Shown here: positions 60,653 to 64,000 of the stretch, piece after piece | Numbering within the stretch: the first letter of the stretch is position 1 | Layout: each line of letters opens with the position of its first letter | DNA from: JBQTIQ01 sp052387955 | Lineage (GTDB): Bacteria; Actinomycetota; Acidimicrobiia; Acidimicrobiales; JACDCH01 | DNA: 64,000 bases | Direction: 5' to 3' | Assembly (NCBI GenBank): GCA_052387955.1 | Contig: JBQTIQ010000023.1 | Coordinates: forward strand, 1-64,000 | Notes under the pieces: model-generated | The model's input: only the letters and a program-made list of their open reading frames with translations | What the model was told of the DNA's origin: nothing | Databases searched by the model: none | Program-made: the position numbers and the translations under genes

Positions 60653-61660
60653 TCAGCCGGCCTGCGCGTTGGAGCCCTCGAAGACGGCCGACTTCACTCC
60701 ACGACGAGCGAGGTCTCCGAGGAGAGGGATCGGGTCACCGAGGTCAGCGAGACCCCCGGCGCCCGTGCGAAGGAGATGGCCGCCAGCCGCGGCCAGAGCT
60801 GCCACCGCAGCTACGGCCCCGGCGGCCAGGGCCGGACGGTCGATGGCGCCTCGCACCTCGACCACGGTGTCGCCGCCCCGCCAGCCACGGACCTCGACCC
60901 TCACCGCACCGGGCCCGCCTTCGGGGTGAGGTCGGCGCATCATCGGCAACCGGGCGGTCAGGCGGTCGCGCCGGTTGGCCGCCAGCCGGGCTGTGACCCG
61001 GGTGGCCGCCGGGAAGACCGTTCGGAGGAGCAGGGCGTCAGGGAGCGCAGCCCGGTAGCAGTCCTCGCCGCCGATCGGGTCGGGGAACCAGCACAGCTCA
61101 CGGCCCGAGCCCGGCCGTCGCCGGGCCCAGTCGCCGTCTCGCCAGTCGAGCGACGCCGAGCGCAGAGCGCGATGGTGCTGGCGGGCGCACGCCGGCCCGC
61201 CGGTGCCTGACCGAGCCACGTGGACCTCGTCCACCTGGTCCAGCCCGATCGCGGCGTGGGCAGCCAGGAGGCACGAGAGCCCCGGGGCGAAGGTGGCCCC
61301 CACCACCACATGAATGCCCGCCTCGCGGGCGACCGTGTCGAGCGCCAACAGCTCACGGACTGTTTCGATGCCGTCGGCCACCGATACGACATGGACGCCG
61401 GCGGCGACCAACGCCCCCGCCACCGCACCGTGGGAGGCGTTGGGCGAGGCCAACACGGCGACGTCGATACCGTCGGCGTCGGCCGCGTCGAAGGGAGCCC
61501 GGCCGGCTTCGGCCCGGTCGTCGGCGAGAGCCGCCAGCACGTCCTCGGTGCGGCCGGGCTCGGGATCGTGCAGTACCAAACGCTCGAGGCCGTCGCTGGA
61601 GACCAGTTGGCGTGCCGCTCGGGCTCCGACTGCCCCGGTGCCGATGACGGCGACCCTCAC
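60653..61660 (-). CDS. NAD(P)-binding oxidoreductase (Gfo/Idh/MocA-like)
   Basis: A 335-residue protein with an N-terminal Rossmann fold: VRVAVIGTGAVGARAARQL (the glycine-rich loop) and VLASPNASHGAVAGALVAAG. The middle reads VVVGATFAPGLSCLLAAH. The rest is less conserved; a saccharopine-dehydrogenase-like or MocA-type fold is possible. GTG 61660 overlaps the stop of a small upstream gene by 4 bp; the frame is open to 61699. Substrate unknown. Confidence 0.78.
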   Translation of the reverse strand: MRVAVIGTGAVGARAARQLVSSDGLERLVLHDPEPGRTEDVLAALADDRAEAGRAPFDAADADGIDVAVLASPNASHGAVAGALVAAGVHVVSVADGIETVRELLALDTVAREAGIHVVVGATFAPGLSCLLAAHAAIGLDQVDEVHVARSGTGGPACARQHHRALRSASLDWRDGDWARRRPGSGRELCWFPDPIGGEDCYRAALPDALLLRTVFPAATRVTARLAANRRDRLTARLPMMRRPHPEGGPGAVRVEVRGWRGGDTVVEVRGAIDRPALAAGAVAAVAALAAAGGHLLRTGAGGLADLGDPIPLLGDLARRGVKSAVFEGSNAQAG

Positions 61661-61806
61661 GACGTCGGCTCTGTCCCGGAGATGTCGAGTTCTCGCCACC
61701 CGCCGTCCTGGGGGGTGTCGTCGGGGCGGTTTCCCCGCAGCCGCAAGGCGGCGGCGACGACGCCGGCGACGCCCAGGGCCACCAGCGCACGACGAAAGTT
61801 CCTCAC
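61657..61806 (-). CDS. small single-helix protein upstream of oxidoreductase
   Basis: A 49-residue protein beginning MRNFRRALVALGVAGVVAAA with a membrane helix and a charged tail (RLRGNRPDDTPQDGGWRELD, then ISGTEPTS). GTG 61806 is 32 bp from tRNA-Ile. Its stop overlaps the next GTG by 4 bp (GTGA), which supports it as real despite its size. Confidence 0.6.
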   Translation of the reverse strand: MRNFRRALVALGVAGVVAAALRLRGNRPDDTPQDGGWRELDISGTEPTS

Positions 61807-61837
61807 GAGACCGAGTTGCTACGGGCAGCCGTCATCG

Positions 61838-61911
61838 TGGGGCTAGCTGGAATCGAACCAGCGACCTCATCCTTATCAGGGATGCGCTCTAACCGACTGA
61901 GCTATAGCCCC
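61838..61911 (-). tRNA. tRNA-Ile(GAT)
   Basis: A 74-nt tRNA on the reverse strand. The acceptor GGGGCTA pairs with TAGCCCC; discriminator A is at 61838. The anticodon arm is CATCC-CTGATAA-GGATG with anticodon GAT. The T arm is CTGGTTCGATTCCAG. CCA is not encoded. It lies downstream of gyrA and DUF3566, as ileT does in Mycobacterium. Confidence 0.96.
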
Positions 61912-62037
61912 GCAGCCCGGCCAACCTACAGACGCCTCGGCCGCGTCGCCAGACAAACAACAGCGCCTGCCCTCGCCTCGGCGATGCCCGAACCGTCGCC
62001 CCGGCCCTCGCCGCGCCTTGCGCCACCCCAAGAGCCC

Positions 62038-62625
62038 TCACTCGACGGGACGGGCGGTCTCCTCTTCAATGACCGTGATCCGGATGCCGCCGACGATGTC
62101 GCTGATCAGGTTGAACAGGACCACCATGAGCACGTTCACGGCACTGCCGATGACCACCAGCACCACGCCGATCAGCATCGTCGCCCGGAAGATCAGAGGA
62201 CCGTTGAACGTGAAGGTCTCGAGCGCGAACAGGGTCCTTATGAAGTTCTGGACGTCGTCGAGGGCCCCGGTCGCGCCGGCAACGTTCCAGAGCACCGTGG
62301 CCGCCACCATCGTCACCAGGAACAGGCACAGATAGAAGAGCAGGGAGACCTTCAATACCGACCACGGGTCGACACGACGGATGATCCGAGTGACCTTGCG
62401 TGCCCGCATCCGCCCTGAGGAGCGCCCGTCCCGGCGGCGCGGTCGCGACACTTCGAGTGCGGTCGGCTCGGGCTCGGGCGGCGCGAAACGGGGCCCTCGC
62501 CGGCCGTGCCGGGGACCACCTCCGTTGCGGTCGAACTCGGCGACGCGATCGTCCGCCTCACCCCGTTCCAAGCGGGGGCTGGCGTCGTCGGGCGCGCTCA
62601 GCCGGGGGCTCGGCTCGGAAGGCAC
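62038..62625 (-). CDS. DUF3566 membrane protein
   Basis: A 195-residue protein. An N-terminal disordered, basic/acidic region (1-75) is followed by ARKVTRIIRRVDPWSVLKVSLLF, the DUF3566 signature, two membrane helices (LLFYLCLFLVTMVAATVLW and TMLIGVVLVVIGSAVNVLMVVL) and GGIRITVIEEE. This family always lies beside gyrA in actinobacteria, and the role is unknown. It overlaps the upstream Tad-like gene by 28 bp. Confidence 0.92.
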   Translation of the reverse strand: MPSEPSPRLSAPDDASPRLERGEADDRVAEFDRNGGGPRHGRRGPRFAPPEPEPTALEVSRPRRRDGRSSGRMRARKVTRIIRRVDPWSVLKVSLLFYLCLFLVTMVAATVLWNVAGATGALDDVQNFIRTLFALETFTFNGPLIFRATMLIGVVLVVIGSAVNVLMVVLFNLISDIVGGIRITVIEEETARPVE

Positions 62626-63158
62626 AGCCCGAATCCTACGGGATGCTCCGAAGGTGACGGTTGGCAGAGGCCGGCTGCTCGACCGACGGCAGCCAACGGC
62701 TCGGCGATCCCCGGGCTCACCTCGACCGTGAGGCCGTCGGGCCCCGCCCGCTCGACCGGGACGACCATGCCCAGGATGTCCTCGGCGCGGGCCAGCGCAG
62801 CCCGAAGGGCCGGAGCGACGTCGGCACGGTCGCCGCCGCCCGGGGGACCGGCACCCCCGCCAACGAGTTCGGCCCGGGCGACGGCATCACCGCTGCCGAC
62901 CCGAGCTCGTACGGTTGCGCCGTCGCCGTCGGCTCGAAAGTCGACGAGCTGGCCGCCGTTGGCCTCGGCCAGTGCCGCGGCGACCGTCGGCCCTTGGACC
63001 GCTCCGGCCAACGCCGCGGCGTCGGCGGCGCTGCGGGCCCGGGCCTGGTCACGGGCGTCGCGGCCGACGCTCGCCAGCAGCAGACAGGACAGCCCCATCA
63101 GGATCACCAGCACCGCTGTCAACGGGAGCACTTGCCCCTTGTCGTCCCGGGCGCGCAT
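62598..63158 (-). CDS. TadE/TadG-like pseudopilin or secreted protein
   Basis: A 186-residue protein beginning RARDDKGQVLPLTAVLVILMG, with the G-Q-x-x-P-L motif before a long membrane helix as in TadE/TadG and Flp-type minor pilins. The exterior part (45-150) contains ARARSAADAAALAGAVQG, the TadG-like Ala-rich segment. A very strong Shine-Dalgarno (AAGGAGGT) precedes ATG 63158. It lies between gyrA and DUF3566, which are normally adjacent. It may be a stray Tad component; no other tad genes are visible. Confidence 0.75.
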   Translation of the reverse strand: MRARDDKGQVLPLTAVLVILMGLSCLLLASVGRDARDQARARSAADAAALAGAVQGPTVAAALAEANGGQLVDFRADGDGATVRARVGSGDAVARAELVGGGAGPPGGGDRADVAPALRAALARAEDILGMVVPVERAGPDGLTVEVSPGIAEPLAAVGRAAGLCQPSPSEHPVGFGLCLPSRAPG

Positions 63159-63223
63159 CGCCTACCTCCTTGTACCGGTCGAAGCCAGGGGGAAGGCGCC
63201 GGGGCCCGGCGACGGGCGAGGGG

Positions 63224-64000
63224 TCAGTCGTCGGTGGAGAGCACGGGGGCGACCGCGGCAACCGACTGGCCGTCGTCGAGGTTCATGATGCGCACGCCGG
63301 TGGCGTCGCGGCCCTGGGAGGAGATCTCCCGCACCGACGTGCGGATGACCACGCCTCCGGACGCGATCACGAAGACCTCGTCATCGAGCGCCACCATGAA
63401 GGCCGCCACCACGAAGCCCTTGCGGGCGGTGAGCCTGATGCCCCGTACCCCCTGGCCACCCCGGCCCTGGGCGTTGAAGTGCCCTATCTGGGTGCGCTTG
63501 CCGTACCCGGCGTCGGTGACGATCAGGATGGCGGTGTCGTCACGGGCGGTGTCGAGCGATACGACCTCGTCGCCGGTACGCAGCCTCATGCCGCGGACGC
63601 CGGCGGCGGTGCGGCCCATGGGCCGCACCTCGTCCTCGCTGAAGCGGATCGCGGCCCCGAGCCTGGAGATCATCAAGATGTCATCGCCGCCGTTGGTGGG
63701 GATCACCCGCACCAGCTCGTCCCCGTCCCGGAGACTGATGGCGATGATCCCTGCTCGCAGGGACGAGTCGTACTCGGTGAACTTCGTCTTCTTGACCTGG
63801 CCCTGCTTGGTGGCGAAGAACAGGAACCGGCTCGTCTCGTAGTCCCGCGTGTCGATGATCGCCTGGATGCGTTCCCCGGGCAGCAGCGGGAGCAGGTTGA
63901 CGATGGCCGTCCCCCGTTGGGTGCGGTCCTTCTTCGGGATCTCGTGGGCCTTGAGCCGGTACACCCGGCCCTTGTTGGAGAAGAACAACAAGTAGGCGTG
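63224..64000 (-). CDS. gyrA: DNA gyrase subunit A, C-terminal part (runs off right edge)
   Basis: The last 258 codons of GyrA, comprising most of the six-bladed beta-pinwheel that wraps DNA during supercoiling. Repeated blade motifs are seen as SNKGRVYRLKAHEIP, TKQGQVKKTKFTEY, SRLGAAIRFSEDEVRPMGR and TDAGYGKRTQI. The GyrA box appears as QGRGGQG, a variant of QRRGGxG. The remainder, including the catalytic Tyr, lies beyond the window. gyrB and dnaA would be expected further right. Confidence 0.96.
   Translation of the reverse strand, partial: HAYLLFFSNKGRVYRLKAHEIPKKDRTQRGTAIVNLLPLLPGERIQAIIDTRDYETSRFLFFATKQGQVKKTKFTEYDSSLRAGIIAISLRDGDELVRVIPTNGGDDILMISRLGAAIRFSEDEVRPMGRTAAGVRGMRLRTGDEVVSLDTARDDTAILIVTDAGYGKRTQIGHFNAQGRGGQGVRGIRLTARKGFVVAAFMVALDDEVFVIASGGVVIRTSVREISSQGRDATGVRIMNLDDGQSVAAVAPVLSTDD

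Overview
This is a high-GC actinobacterial chromosome segment, and I infer the class Acidimicrobiia. The evidence is conserved actinobacterial gene order: gyrA, a DUF3566 membrane protein and tRNA-Ile at the right end, and crgA, trpG, pknB, pbpA, rodA, pstP, fhaB, fhaA and tRNA-Leu on the left. Mycobacterium has the same genes in one compact block. Many genes appear to start leaderlessly, with a -10-like hexamer 6-8 nt before a GTG or ATG. The genus cannot be read from the sequence.

Layout. 1-3360 is the right end of an integrative element that continues off the window (MobF relaxase N-terminus, winged-helix protein, excisionase, Xre regulator, tyrosine integrase). 3421-7945 is accessory DNA: a SpoU methyltransferase, a zinc-ribbon/repeat/membrane protein, and a three-gene TIGR04255/HTH/unknown cassette. 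8040-16929 is tRNA-Leu and the cell-wall growth/division signalling cluster (FhaA, FhaB, PstP, RodA, PbpA, PknB, TrpG, CrgA). 17085-22410 holds a zinc-ribbon membrane protein, thiolase, acyl-CoA synthetase and an ABC-F ATPase. 22407-24251 holds queF, queE and queC for 7-deazaguanine (preQ1) synthesis. 24503-26193 is a ribbon-helix-helix protein coupled to a DNA methyltransferase with an extra C-terminal domain.

26356-48513 is a 22-kb integrative and mobilizable element inserted in the 3' end of tRNA-Ala(TGC). It is bounded by a perfect 49-bp direct repeat. Its cargo is a complete kdpFABCDE potassium-uptake and sensing operon, then a six-gene cluster with a split ChrB, a second ChrB C-terminal paralogue, an MFS transporter, a small ABM-like protein and a DUF2148 Fe-S protein. 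Its backbone has a sigma-like protein, a gene flanked by CACTCACG repeats, a full MobF relaxase-helicase, winged-helix, Xis and Xre regulators, and an integrase operon next to attR. I see no type IV secretion or coupling-protein genes, so transfer would need a helper.

48542-64000 returns to the host chromosome: prfC, a lipoprotein, a serine hydrolase, an ECF sigma/zinc anti-sigma pair beside a CopCD-YcnI copper-type operon, methionine aminopeptidase, DUF3105, a FliA/WhiG-like sigma factor with a long AT-richer leader, a dehydrogenase-like protein, tRNA-Ile, DUF3566, a Tad-like protein and the C-terminal part of gyrA. No CRISPR array or rRNA was seen.
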